Assembly: GCA_001942045.1 (NCBI GenBank)
Contig: MSTD01000016.1
Location: 62,001 to 126,000 of the forward strand
Direction: 5' to 3'
Length of the DNA stretch: 64,000 nt
From: Mycolicibacterium porcinum
GTDB taxonomy: Bacteria; Actinomycetota; Actinomycetes; Mycobacteriales; Mycobacteriaceae
The notes under the pieces are model-generated. The model searched no databases. It was given only the letters and a program-made list of their open reading frames with translations, and had not been told where the DNA came from. The first letter of the stretch is position 1. Every line of letters begins with the position of its first letter. A program made the translations under genes and the position numbers. Below, in pieces: positions 25,478 through 34,500 of this stretch.

Positions 25478-26590
25478 CTACGCGGCGCCATAGCGCGCGA
25501 GCAGCCCGGATGCCACCTGTGGCGGAACCAGCTGCTCTGGGATGATCAGGCCCTGGGTAAAGCCCCGCGCCGTCACATGAAACGCGCCGTCAGCGTGCCG
25601 GATGCGCTTGATCGAGTCGAGATCCAGCGTTTGCAGGTGACCGCCGAGACGGACGCCGATCTGGTGCGGACCGAACTCGGCCGAGATGGGCGCGCCAGGC
25701 GGAACCAGCTGCCGGAATTTCATCGGAATTCCGAAGAGCATGAAATACCCGATCACACCGACGCCTGCCAGCATCATCCCGCCGGCGGGCAGCACCGACT
25801 CCGCCGTCAGCCCACCATCCTCGAGCGCGAAGAGGCCGATGGCGAGCAGCGGCATGACGACCGCCAGTACGAGGGCCGTTCGCAGGGCGGTGCTACGCCG
25901 AACCGCTGTCGACAGCCGATCGGCCAGGCCGGCGTCGGCGATGGCCGCGGTGCGGATCACTCCGTCGGGACCGGGCCCCGGTGGGACGCCGGGCTGTGGC
26001 TGGAACTGCGGTTGCTGCGCCGGATACCCGGCCGGGGTCGTCGGCTGGCGAGGTTGCGCGAAGTTGGTCAGCAAACCGGACGCGACGTGCGGCGGCACCA
26101 GTTCATCGGGGATCAGCAACTCGGTACCGCCGGCGCCCCGCACCACGAGCACCGAGGAGATGTGCCGGACCTGGACGATCTGGTTGAGATAGACCGCGTT
26201 GAAGCGATCCAGCCAGCCGATGCCGACGGAGTCCGGTGCGAAGTCGGCGTACATCGGAGTACCGATGGGCAGCTTCAACGACCAACTCCGCGGCCCGGTG
26301 AGGTAGAGCAGACCGAGGGCGAAGACGGCGAATATGCCGAGGCTGAAGACGAATCGGAACGCCAGCGACGCCAGAAATGCCCCGACGCTGGCCGTGTCCC
26401 CGTCGAACAGGCCCATGACGACGGGAACGACCACGAAGGCCGGCGCCAGCACCGCCCACATCCAGCGCTTTGACAGGTACTCGGCGCGGGCCAACTGGCC
26501 GATCATCCGCGAATGGGCGACACCGTGCGCCCGGATCACGCCACCGGGCAGTTGCTCGAATCTGGCGGTCTGCTCGGGCTGCGGGTACAT
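25478..26590 (-). CDS. Membrane protein with two homologous halves, function unknown
   Basis: The 370-residue protein starts at ATG 26590 after an AGGAG ribosome site. It consists of two related halves. Each half starts P-x-GVIR, passes a two-helix hydrophobic hairpin, a G-x-P-x-x-A-x-F segment, then a beta-rich stretch ending LIPDELVPPHVASGLL in the first half (about 160-175) and IIPEQLVPPQVASGLL in the second (about 350-365). A Pro/Gln-rich linker joins them. The fold of each half (two membrane helices then a YcxB-like soluble domain) is my inference. No known function. It sits between rpoB and mkl. Confidence 0.72.
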   Translation of the reverse strand: MYPQPEQTARFEQLPGGVIRAHGVAHSRMIGQLARAEYLSKRWMWAVLAPAFVVVPVVMGLFDGDTASVGAFLASLAFRFVFSLGIFAVFALGLLYLTGPRSWSLKLPIGTPMYADFAPDSVGIGWLDRFNAVYLNQIVQVRHISSVLVVRGAGGTELLIPDELVPPHVASGLLTNFAQPRQPTTPAGYPAQQPQFQPQPGVPPGPGPDGVIRTAAIADAGLADRLSTAVRRSTALRTALVLAVVMPLLAIGLFALEDGGLTAESVLPAGGMMLAGVGVIGYFMLFGIPMKFRQLVPPGAPISAEFGPHQIGVRLGGHLQTLDLDSIKRIRHADGAFHVTARGFTQGLIIPEQLVPPQVASGLLARYGAA

Positions 26591-26658
26591 GGCGACTCCT
26601 ACCTGGTCCGCGACACAAATCAGGCCGGACCCGCGGGCCCGGCCTGATTCATCCAAAC

Positions 26659-27744
26659 TCAGCTCTGGTGAGGTACCTCGATGGCGCCGGTCGGAGCGTC
26701 GTCCTCGACCGCACGGTGGTGGCGCGTGGTCGGCTCGTCGCCGAACTGGTGCACCGGCAACTTGTGGGTGCCCTCGAGGTCGTCGAGGATCGCGGCCTGC
26801 GCGGCGGGCGGCAGGGTGTGCAGGATCTCGCGCACCCGGGCCTGACGGCGGGCCACACCCTTGCGCTCGGGCATACCCGGGGTCGCGGTGAGCTGCGGCG
26901 GCACACCCTCGATCTCCTCGACGCCACCGTCGTGCTGGCCGGCATCCAACATGGCCTGCTCAGCGGCCGCGGTCGCCTCGTCCTTCTCCTCCGACATACC
27001 GATCGGACCGATACGGCGACCGTTGAGGAACTGCTTGACGACGGGCTCTTCGCTGGTCAACAGCACCTCGCGAGGGCCGAACATGACCAGCTGCTTGCGG
27101 AACAGCATGCCGATGTTGTCGGGCACGGTACGGGCGATATTGATGTTGTGCGTCACGATCAGCACCGTCGCGTCGATCTGCGCGTTGATGTCGATGAGCA
27201 GCTGGGACAGGTACGCGGTACGGACCGGGTCCAGACCGGAGTCCGGCTCGTCACACAGGATGATCTGCGGATCGAGCACCAGGGCGCGGGCCAGGCCGGC
27301 ACGCTTGCGCATACCGCCGGAGATCTCACCGGGGAACTTGTGGCCGTCATTGGGCATACCGACGAGCTCGAGCTTCTCCATCACGATGTTGCGGATTTCG
27401 CTCTCGCTCTTCTTCGTGTGCTCGCGCAACGGGAAGGCGGTGTTGTCGTAGATGTTCATCGAGCCGAACAGCGCGCCGTCCTGGAACAGCACACCGAACA
27501 GGGTGCGGATCTCGTAGAGCTCCTTCGCCGAGCACTCCAAGATGTTGGTGCCGTCGATGACGATCGAGCCGCGCTCGGGACGCAGCAGGCCGATCAGGGA
27601 CTTCAGGAACACTGACTTACCGGTACCCGACGGGCCCAGCAGCACGCTCACCTCGCCGGCGGGAATCGACATCGTGACGTCTTCCCAAATCTTTGACGAT
27701 CCGAAAGATTTGCTCAGCCCCGTCACATCGATCTGGACGCCCAT
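26659..27744 (-). CDS. mkl: Mce-system ABC transporter ATPase (Mkl/MceG)
   Basis: Mkl powers the Mce lipid importers from the cytoplasmic side. The 361 residues have Walker A GPSGTGKS (about 38-45), signature SGGMRKR, Walker B ILCDEPDSGLDP and the H-loop THNINIA. The C-terminal extension of about 110 residues after FLNGRRIGPIGMSEE is characteristic of actinobacterial Mkl and is thought to stabilise the Mce complex. It is expressed separately from the mce operons, as here between the rplJL and rpoBC blocks. A TATGGT -10-like box is at 27807-27802. Confidence 0.92.
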   Translation of the reverse strand: MGVQIDVTGLSKSFGSSKIWEDVTMSIPAGEVSVLLGPSGTGKSVFLKSLIGLLRPERGSIVIDGTNILECSAKELYEIRTLFGVLFQDGALFGSMNIYDNTAFPLREHTKKSESEIRNIVMEKLELVGMPNDGHKFPGEISGGMRKRAGLARALVLDPQIILCDEPDSGLDPVRTAYLSQLLIDINAQIDATVLIVTHNINIARTVPDNIGMLFRKQLVMFGPREVLLTSEEPVVKQFLNGRRIGPIGMSEEKDEATAAAEQAMLDAGQHDGGVEEIEGVPPQLTATPGMPERKGVARRQARVREILHTLPPAAQAAILDDLEGTHKLPVHQFGDEPTTRHHRAVEDDAPTGAIEVPHQS

Positions 27745-27896
27745 AAAGATCCTTCCGCCTACGGCTCACCCCGCCACCTGCTGCGGCCTGTGGCTTGAGT
27801 CACCATAGCGCACGCAGCACGGACCACACATGCATGTCTCCCAATATTCGGGAGTACCCAGGCCCTGGCCGAACCAATCCCGCCCATACAAGCAAA

Positions 27897-27928
27897 GAAC
27901 CCCCGAATCCGTGGGGATTCGGGGGTTC
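27897..27928 (-). terminator. Terminator after rplL
   Basis: A perfect 14-bp stem (GAACCCCCGAATCC with its complement, 4-base loop) is followed on the minus strand by T-containing sequence. It lies about 20 bases past the rplL stop. Confidence 0.85.
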
Positions 27929-27946
27929 TCGCGGTCCGGTTTCGGA

Positions 27947-28336
27947 CTACTTGACGGTGACGGTGGCGCCGGCAGCCTCGAGCTTGCCCTTGGCGTCCTC
28001 GGCGGCCTCCTTGGAGACCTTCTCCAGCAGCGGCTTGGGAGCGCCGTCGACCAGATCCTTGGCTTCCTTCAGGCCCAGGCCGGAGACGATCTCGCGCACG
28101 ACCTTGATCACGCCGATCTTCTTGTCGCCGGCGCCCTCGAGGATGACGTCGAACTCCGACTGCTCCTCGCCGGCCTCGGCGGCAGCGCCACCGGCGGCGG
28201 GGGCGGCCGCAACGGCGACCGGAGCAGCAGCGGTGACCTCGAAGACCTCTTCGAACTGCTTCACGAACTCAGAGAGCTCCAGCAGGGTCATTTCCTTGAA
28301 CGCGTCGAGCAGTTCGTCGGTGGACAGCTTGGCCAT
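27947..28336 (-). CDS. rplL: 50S ribosomal protein L7/L12
   Basis: L7/L12 forms the flexible stalk that recruits translation GTPases. The 129 residues show the N-terminal dimerisation helix pair ([20 protein letters not shown]), the Ala/Gly hinge (about 45-60) and the C-terminal factor-binding domain ([11 protein letters not shown] to the end). It follows rplJ after 76 bases. A ribosome site GGAAGGA precedes the ATG. Confidence 0.98.
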   Translation of the reverse strand: MAKLSTDELLDAFKEMTLLELSEFVKQFEEVFEVTAAAPVAVAAAPAAGGAAAEAGEEQSEFDVILEGAGDKKIGVIKVVREIVSGLGLKEAKDLVDGAPKPLLEKVSKEAAEDAKGKLEAAGATVTVK

Positions 28337-28412
28337 GTTTATGGTCCTTCCTGATTTTTCTTACAGATGTTGGGTGGTTTGTGCGGTTGCGGTTAAGCAG
28401 CAGCGGTTGCGG

Positions 28413-28940
28413 TTAAGCAGCTTCCTCGGCAGCCTTCTTCTCCTGCAGCGCCGCGGCGAGGCGGGCAACCTGAGAAGCGGGCGCGTTGAACAGGCCGGCA
28501 GCCTTGGACAGGTTGCCCTTCATGGCACCTGCCAGCTTGGCGAGCAGAACCTCGCGCGACTCGAGGTCGGCGATCTTCTCGACCTCGGCGACGGACAGCG
28601 CCTTGCCGTCCATGTAGCCGCCCTTGATGATGAGCGCCTTGTTGTCCTTGGCGAACTTCTTGATCGCCTTGGCGGCGTCAACCGGCTCACCCTTGACGAA
28701 CGCGATCGCCGTGGGACCGGCGAACAGCTCATCGAGACCTTCAATGCCGGCTTCGGACGCGGCGCGCTTCACCAGAGTGTTCTTGGCGACGGTGTACGAG
28801 GCGGAGTCGCCGAGTGAACGACGCAGCTCAGCCAGGTTCGCCACAGTCAGCCCGCGGTACTCGGTGACGACGGTGGCCGTCGACGCCTTGAACTGCTCAG
28901 CAATGTCGGCAACCGCCGTGGCTTTGTCAGCCTTGGCCAT
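28413..28940 (-). CDS. rplJ: 50S ribosomal protein L10
   Basis: L10 anchors L7/L12 dimers to the ribosome and represses its own mRNA in many bacteria. The 175-residue protein starts [20 protein letters not shown] at ATG 28940. The open frame runs 34 codons further upstream but lies in the leader hairpin region. The C-terminal helix ([18 protein letters not shown]) holds the L12-binding site. A leader hairpin lies just upstream. Confidence 0.97.
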   Translation of the reverse strand: MAKADKATAVADIAEQFKASTATVVTEYRGLTVANLAELRRSLGDSASYTVAKNTLVKRAASEAGIEGLDELFAGPTAIAFVKGEPVDAAKAIKKFAKDNKALIIKGGYMDGKALSVAEVEKIADLESREVLLAKLAGAMKGNLSKAAGLFNAPASQVARLAAALQEKKAAEEAA

Positions 28941-29000
28941 GCATGCCTCCTTGTGGTGGGTATCGGGCGCTCCACCAACTTGGGGCCGTGAAATGACGAA

Positions 29001-29026
29001 CGCCCCGACGCAGACAGGTCGGGGCG
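29001..29026 (-). promoter_or_regulatory. rplJ leader hairpin (L10-leader candidate)
   Basis: A 9-bp perfect stem (CGCCCCGAC with its complement, 8-base loop) sits about 60-85 bases upstream of the rplJ start within the leader. L10 leader autoregulation is established in other bacteria; binding here is inference. Confidence 0.55.
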
Positions 29027-29193
29027 CAGAGATATCCAGCACGAAACTGGTCTAGCCTCGTCCTCCTGCGTGGGCCGCCGGGACATCTCCCGGACCTTCA
29101 ACCTATTGCTAGGTGACCGACGGTCTTCGGTGGAACCCGACCAGAGTAGCCGAACACCTACCAATCAGCCAAAACGGGCATGTTCACAGCGCC

Positions 29194-29628
29194 TCAGCCG
29201 GCGCCGGCCAGGACCACCAGCACGAACGCGCCGGCCAGCAGTGCGACCCGCACCCAGTGCAGGCGATCCCAGCGGCTGACCAGTTCCTCGAACTGCCCGG
29301 CATCCGCGTCACCGGCCCCGTCCCCGCCGAATCCCGCCGCGACGCGGTTGTTGATCGGCACCAGCGTGGTGAGGGTGAGCAGGATGATCAGCGCCATCAG
29401 CACGACCGGGGCGATGAGCAACGGCCCCGGACTGAACACCGCGGCAGCGATCATCAGCGCCGCCGCGGTCAGGTACCAGAACGGCATCGCCGCCCCGAGA
29501 ATCCGCGCGCCGGTGCCCCGCGCCTGCCGGTAGGCGGCATCGGGCAGCCGCTGCAGGATCGGGTTGGTGAATGCGGCGACGCCGAACTCGACGCCGAGCA
29601 GCGGGCCGGTGACGATGATGGCGAGCAT
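29194..29628 (-). CDS. DUF1772-family membrane protein
   Basis: The protein of about 144 residues has four membrane segments and the DUF1772 start (MLAIIVTGPLLGVEFGVAAFTNP) and TTLVPINNRVA motif. Function unknown. ATG 29628 is chosen because AAGGA lies at the right distance. GTG 29646 or TTG 29682 are alternatives, but the last falls inside the operator region. It is divergent from an HxlR regulator gene, and two dyads between them suggest that the regulator controls it. Such pairs are common in actinobacteria. Confidence 0.72.
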   Translation of the reverse strand: MLAIIVTGPLLGVEFGVAAFTNPILQRLPDAAYRQARGTGARILGAAMPFWYLTAAALMIAAAVFSPGPLLIAPVVLMALIILLTLTTLVPINNRVAAGFGGDGAGDADAGQFEELVSRWDRLHWVRVALLAGAFVLVVLAGAG

Positions 29629-29659
29629 CTGCACGATTTCCTTCACACCATCGAGCCTG

Positions 29660-29704
29660 GTCAGTACGCTGACAAAAAACAAGGTACTGACAAATTAGTC
29701 AGTA
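29660..29704. promoter_or_regulatory. Two HxlR-type operator dyads
   Basis: Between the DUF1772 gene and the HxlR gene lie GTCAG-N4-CTGAC (29660-29673) and TACTGAC-N6-GTCAGTA (29685-29704). They share the core CTGAC/GTCAG and sit in the divergent promoter region, so they are probably operators for the HxlR protein. Confidence 0.62.
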
Positions 29705-29719
29705 GGCGAAGGGCCGGAG

Positions 29720-30172
29720 ATGGCGGTTTCCAAGAAAGAGGTCGGCGAGTGCCCCATCGACGCGACGCTGTCGGTCATCGACGGCCGCTGGAAGGGCACC
29801 ATCCTGTGGCGGTTGTCCGACGGGCCGATGCGCACCGCCGAACTGCGCCGCAGCATTCCCGACATCACCGAGCGCATGCTCATCCGGCATCTGCACGATC
29901 TGGTCGACGCCGGCATCATCGACCGCCACGATGCGGGAACGGCGCCACCGTGCGTGCACTATTCGATCTCCGAATACGGCATGACGCTGGCGCCGGTGTT
30001 GGCGGCGCTGTGTGATTGGGGCCGCACCCACATGGAGATTCAGCGAGCCCAACGGGAAACCAAGAAGCGCCGTCAGCCGCGGGCCAGGGCCGCCGCGCCG
30101 ACCAGACCGGCGTCGCCACCCAGTTCGGCAGGCACCACCCGCAGCCCGCGCAGGAACTCCAGCCCGGCGTAG
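29720..30172 (+). CDS. HxlR-family transcriptional regulator
   Basis: The 150-residue protein has an HxlR winged helix with the conserved CPIDATLSVIDGRWKGTIL (Cys11 and the W-K pair) and ITERMLIRHLHDLVDAGII recognition region. These regulators act as dimers, often responding to electrophiles or quinones. Only about the first 115 residues resemble the family. The Arg/Pro-rich tail (about 116-150) reads antisense through the convergent ROK gene for 100 bases, so the frame may simply have no nearby stop. It probably regulates the divergent DUF1772 gene. Confidence 0.85.
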   Translation: MAVSKKEVGECPIDATLSVIDGRWKGTILWRLSDGPMRTAELRRSIPDITERMLIRHLHDLVDAGIIDRHDAGTAPPCVHYSISEYGMTLAPVLAALCDWGRTHMEIQRAQRETKKRRQPRARAAAPTRPASPPSSAGTTRSPRRNSSPA

Positions 30173-30969
30173 TCGGCCAGCGCTGCCCGTAGCGGGTCAA
30201 ACAGCAACGCCCCCGATTTGGCCACTCCCCCGCCGATCACCACCAGATCCAGATCGCACACCGCGCCCACCGAGGCGATCATCGCCGCCACCGCCCGGGC
30301 GCCCCGGCGGAAAGCCTTGAGCGCCAGGTCATCTCCCGATGTCGCCGCATCGCCGAGCGCCTTGGCGTCAGTGCCGTCCCATCCGTGACGCCTGGCCCAC
30401 CGCACCATGCTCGGCCCGGATGCAATGGTCTCGACGCACCCGTTTCCGCCGCACGTACACAGGTCACCGTCGTCGGGGGCGACGACGACGTGGCCGACAT
30501 GTCCGGCATTGCCGGTGCGGCCGTCGTACGGCGCACCGTCGAGTACCAGCCCGCCGCCGACCCCGGTCGACACCACCATGCCGAGCAGGAACTGTGCGCC
30601 CCTGCCGGCGCCGCACCACTGCTCCCCCAGCGCCATGCACAGCCCGTCGCCGCCCAGCCGAACCGGCAGCCCGGTTACGCCGGCCACCCGCGACACGATC
30701 GGGAAGTTTCGCCACTCAGTGATATTGATCGGGCTGACGGTACCGCCGGGCAGGTCGATCGGACCGGCGGAGGCCACACCGACGCCGACGGCGGCGCCGC
30801 CGGCAGCCTGCATGGTCTCGCCGAGCAGTTTCTCGACGACGGACCACACAGCCTCGGCGTCACCGTCCGGGGTGGGCAGCTGAGCCCGATGGACCAGGCG
30901 CCCGTCGGAGTCGACGAGGCCGGCGGCGATCTTGGTGCCGCCGATGTCGAGCGCCATCGTGAGTGCCAT
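30073..30969 (-). CDS. ROK-family sugar kinase
   Basis: The 298-residue kinase opens MALDIGGTKIAAGLVD (phosphate-binding loop) and carries the ROK zinc motif CTCGGNGCVE (about 163-172) and late VVIGGGVAKSG. It should phosphorylate a hexose such as glucose or mannose in the cytoplasm. Downstream of an alpha-mannosidase in the same operon, mannose is an attractive substrate, but this is inference. It matches Rv0650 in position. Its 3' end overlaps the convergent HxlR frame. Confidence 0.87.
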   Translation of the reverse strand: MALTMALDIGGTKIAAGLVDSDGRLVHRAQLPTPDGDAEAVWSVVEKLLGETMQAAGGAAVGVGVASAGPIDLPGGTVSPINITEWRNFPIVSRVAGVTGLPVRLGGDGLCMALGEQWCGAGRGAQFLLGMVVSTGVGGGLVLDGAPYDGRTGNAGHVGHVVVAPDDGDLCTCGGNGCVETIASGPSMVRWARRHGWDGTDAKALGDAATSGDDLALKAFRRGARAVAAMIASVGAVCDLDLVVIGGGVAKSGALLFDPLRAALADYAGLEFLRGLRVVPAELGGDAGLVGAAALARG

Positions 30970-30981
30970 ACGGAGTCGCCC

Positions 30982-31590
30982 CTAGTGCTTGTGCGTGTTG
31001 TCCGGCTGACGGGGATCACCGGGATGCTCGTACCCGGGCGCCAGCTCTACCAGGGCTGCGCACCGCGCGTCGAGCCATTGCCGGAAAGCCTGCCTGCTAG
31101 CGGCCGCCCGCAGATGGGCGGCGATCCGATCGCGGACCTCGTCGAGTGCGGGTGCGACAGGGCGGGTGCGCCATCCGTGCGGCCCGGTCTTCGTCTCGGC
31201 GAAGCGCAGCGGATTGCGCGCGTGATAAGCGGCCACCTCGTCATCCGAAACTGCAACCGCGGCAGTGATATCGGCGAACACTGCCCGGGCGGTGGCCGTG
31301 CCCAGCACGGCGGCGGCGACACTGCCGATCTCCAACCGGGCCGCGGTATCGGGCAACACCTCGTCGAGACCGGGGGCATCGAGCGCGGACAGTCCGCGCG
31401 CTGCGGCCTCGCCGTCGACCACCCGTTCGGCCACCACCAGCTGCGTCAGCCATCGACGCAACTGACGCCCCTCACTGGTTCCGGCCCGTGGCAGTGCCGA
31501 GGCCCGGTTGCCGGCCCGCAGCGTGGCTTCCCGCTCGTCGATCTCAGTGGTGGACACCGGTTTTCCGGCCACCTGCGCCGCGATACTCAT
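30982..31590 (-). CDS. PPIase (SurA/PpiC)-like small protein, function unknown
   Basis: The 202-residue protein starts at ATG 31590, overlapping the alpha-mannosidase stop as ATGA. N-terminal GKPVSTTEIDEREATL and middle VSDDEVAAYHARNPLRFAET resemble the SurA/PpiC N-terminal helical region, where such segments precede a parvulin domain. The C-terminus (EVRDRIAAHLRAAASRQAFR) is the matching helix. No parvulin domain and no signal peptide are seen, so this may be a cytoplasmic partner of the mannosidase. It is a stand-alone module with no assigned role. The end is rich in His, Gln and Asp. Confidence 0.55.
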   Translation of the reverse strand: MSIAAQVAGKPVSTTEIDEREATLRAGNRASALPRAGTSEGRQLRRWLTQLVVAERVVDGEAAARGLSALDAPGLDEVLPDTAARLEIGSVAAAVLGTATARAVFADITAAVAVSDDEVAAYHARNPLRFAETKTGPHGWRTRPVAPALDEVRDRIAAHLRAAASRQAFRQWLDARCAALVELAPGYEHPGDPRQPDNTHKH

Positions 31591-34500
31591 CGGACCGTCA
31601 CCTCGACCGCGGGCGAATAGATCAGGCGGCCGGCACATCCCACCCGGATCAGCGCCCACCACCGTCCCGGCTCGACCCACGGCGGGGGCGCGACATCGAA
31701 CCCGATCTCGGTGGTGCCACCGGCGGGTACTTCGACACCCACCGCCGCCGGGCCGATCCATTCCCACGTTCCCCACGGGCTGATCAGGTGCGCCTCGGCC
31801 GCCAGGTCGGCACGTGCGTCGGTGCCGATCGTGATCGATAGCCGCGCGGTCTCACCGGCCTTGACGTCGACGGGCTGTGGCTCCGATACCAGTTTGAGCA
31901 CCTGGGCGCTGGGCTCGCCGACGGTGACAACGCACACGTCCTCGACCACCTGTCGCCACGACGGAGGTAGCGCCGCACCGCCTCCGGTCACCGCGAGTTC
32001 GGCCCGCACCGGGTAGAGGCCGGGCTCGGTGGCGGGCGGGATGTTCAGCACCACATCGGTTTCCAGATGCTCACCGGGCGGCAGCACGTACGGCAGCTCC
32101 GCGGGTTGTACGCCCCACCCCGGCGGGCCGTACAGCCTCACCCGCCCGTGCAGCGCGTCGTCGGTGCAATCGCTGGCCGCGGTCAGACGTACGACGACGT
32201 CGGTACCGGGTTGCGCGACAATGCTTTCCGGATGCAGGTAGGCCACGGCCGGCAGTCCGCCCAGCGGTGCCGGGCCGCGATTGTGCAGCCAGTATCTGGC
32301 GTACAGCGGCTGCGCGGCCTCGGCCTCGGGCGCCAACCGCCGGTGCTCGGCCCGCACCACCTTGGGCAGGTTGAGCTGGGTGGACACCGTGGCGATCTGG
32401 TAGCCGTGCAGGTTGAGGTCCGACGGCTGTCCGGGCTGCGGCTCTTCCAGGAGATTCAGGTCCGCGGCGGTGGAGAGTGTACGCAGGCCGGACCGGAGCG
32501 TGACCTCTGTTGCACTGCCGGTGATCTCGACCAGACGCGCGGTGACGCCGTCGGCCGGCTCGGCGCTGCGCACGCTGCCCGACGCCAGCGGATTGCCCGT
32601 GGCCTTGAGCGCGCCGAGCTGCACGGCGCCGGCGGGTTCGATCTCCAGCAGGGATCCCCACGGGGGCAGACCGCCGCCTGCGGCGGAGTCGACGACCACC
32701 GGCTGCAGCGGCCGATTGAACTCCGCGGCGCTGGGTGCGACGCCGGCGGAGCGCCAGTCCCCCACACCGGCGACCAGTGCGTAGTCGAATGTGTGTGTCC
32801 AGTGCTGCAGCTGGAAGTTGGACCCGTCCGGTGCCGTGCGCCGCGGCGGGTCGATCCACGTGCCGGACGGCCACCCGGTACAGGACCGCATGAGCGAGGT
32901 GTGCAGGGTGCCGTCGGGGTCGACGGCGAAACTCGGCACCCCGCGGTTCAGCAGCGCGACAGTGCGGGCCTCGAACAGCTCCGTCGGCCCGGGAGCCCGC
33001 TGGGTGACGACGATCTCCGCATCGCCCAGGTCGTCGACCACCGCGTCGAGATCGCCGGCCAGGATCAGGACCGGAAGGGTGCGTACGCCGCGCAGGTCGG
33101 CACCGGGCACCCAATGCTCGGTCAGCGGGGCGGCCGCGGGCACCCATACCCGAGCCGATCCGGTGGCATCGATCTGACGTTTGAGTTCGTCGGCGTACGT
33201 GATGTCGGCCTCGGCGAGAACTGCTGCGGTGAACGGGTTTTCCTCAGGGCCGCCGAGCGCGAACCGGGTGTCGGGCAGGTTGGAGTCCACGCTGAGATCG
33301 CCGTATCGCGGCTTGTCGGCGGAGCTGCAGGTGGCGGTGACGCCGGCCCGCACCAGTGCGACCATCAGATCGCGTGGATTCACCCCGTCGGGGGCGACCA
33401 CCTCGGCCACCGACACCGCCTGGGTCGCGGCGCCGACGCGGACCCGCACGGCCGAGGACAGCCCGAACCAACCGTAGGCGGGGTTGTCCAGGGTCCACGG
33501 GTGCTGCGCGGCATCCACGGCGTGATGAACCGAACCGTCGTGCATCAGGCCGAATCCGCGGCCGATCACCGCATCGCCCACCTCGCTCACCGGCAACGCG
33601 CCGGGCACCGGGCAGGGCCACCGCAGCCGGACCAGGCGGTCCGCGCCAACGAATTCATCGATGACGGTGCGGCAGTCGACGCGGTCCACCCCGGACCACA
33701 GCGTGATGATCTGGGTGTAGCGCAACAGGTCTGGAATGCGGCCGCGCACGATCAGCCGTTGCCCGAGGGCGCTCCGATAGCACTGCACGTCCTCGGCCGG
33801 GCCGGCCGAGGAGCACACCACCGGCCCCGTGGGCAACAGATGCCAGGGCCCTTCACCGGCCTCCGGATGGGCCGAATACTCGTCGTAGACGGCGAGTTCG
33901 TTGCCGACGCCGCCGTCGGCGATGAGCTCGCGTCCGTCGTCCACGAGCGAGCACACCCCGCCGCCGCGGGCCGCATCGACGCGCAACCGGTACCGGTGGT
34001 TGGCGATCTCGTCGCCGGCGATGGGCTCCCACCCGCTCGCCGCCCCGGTGACGAATCGGTAGGACCGCCAGCCCAATGACGGCACGTCACGGGCCAGCCA
34101 GCTCACCGTGGCGCCGTCGTGTTCGACGAGAACCGGCACCTCGTTGCCGTCGCTGTCGAGCACCGCACCGGCGAACGGTTCCGCCAGGTGCACGGTGACG
34201 ATGTCGGTCCGGTTGTGCGCCAAAGCGTTCCACACGACGACCGATCCGTCGACCGCCTCGGACAGTAGCCCGAGCGCGTTGTCGCGAGCGGTGACGCCCA
34301 GCTCCCAGGCGTCGCGCCAGCCGGTCAGCAGGTCCAGATAGACCTGATCGGATTCCGAACCGGTGATCGCGTCGTGGTGTGCCCCGTAGGCCAGTTGCAC
34401 CCAGGCCTTCGACAAGGCGGCGTGTGGGTAGTCCGCGCCGCCGATCAGGCCGGCGAACACGGCGAACCGCTCGGCGTCGAGCACCGCGTCCTCGGCAGCC

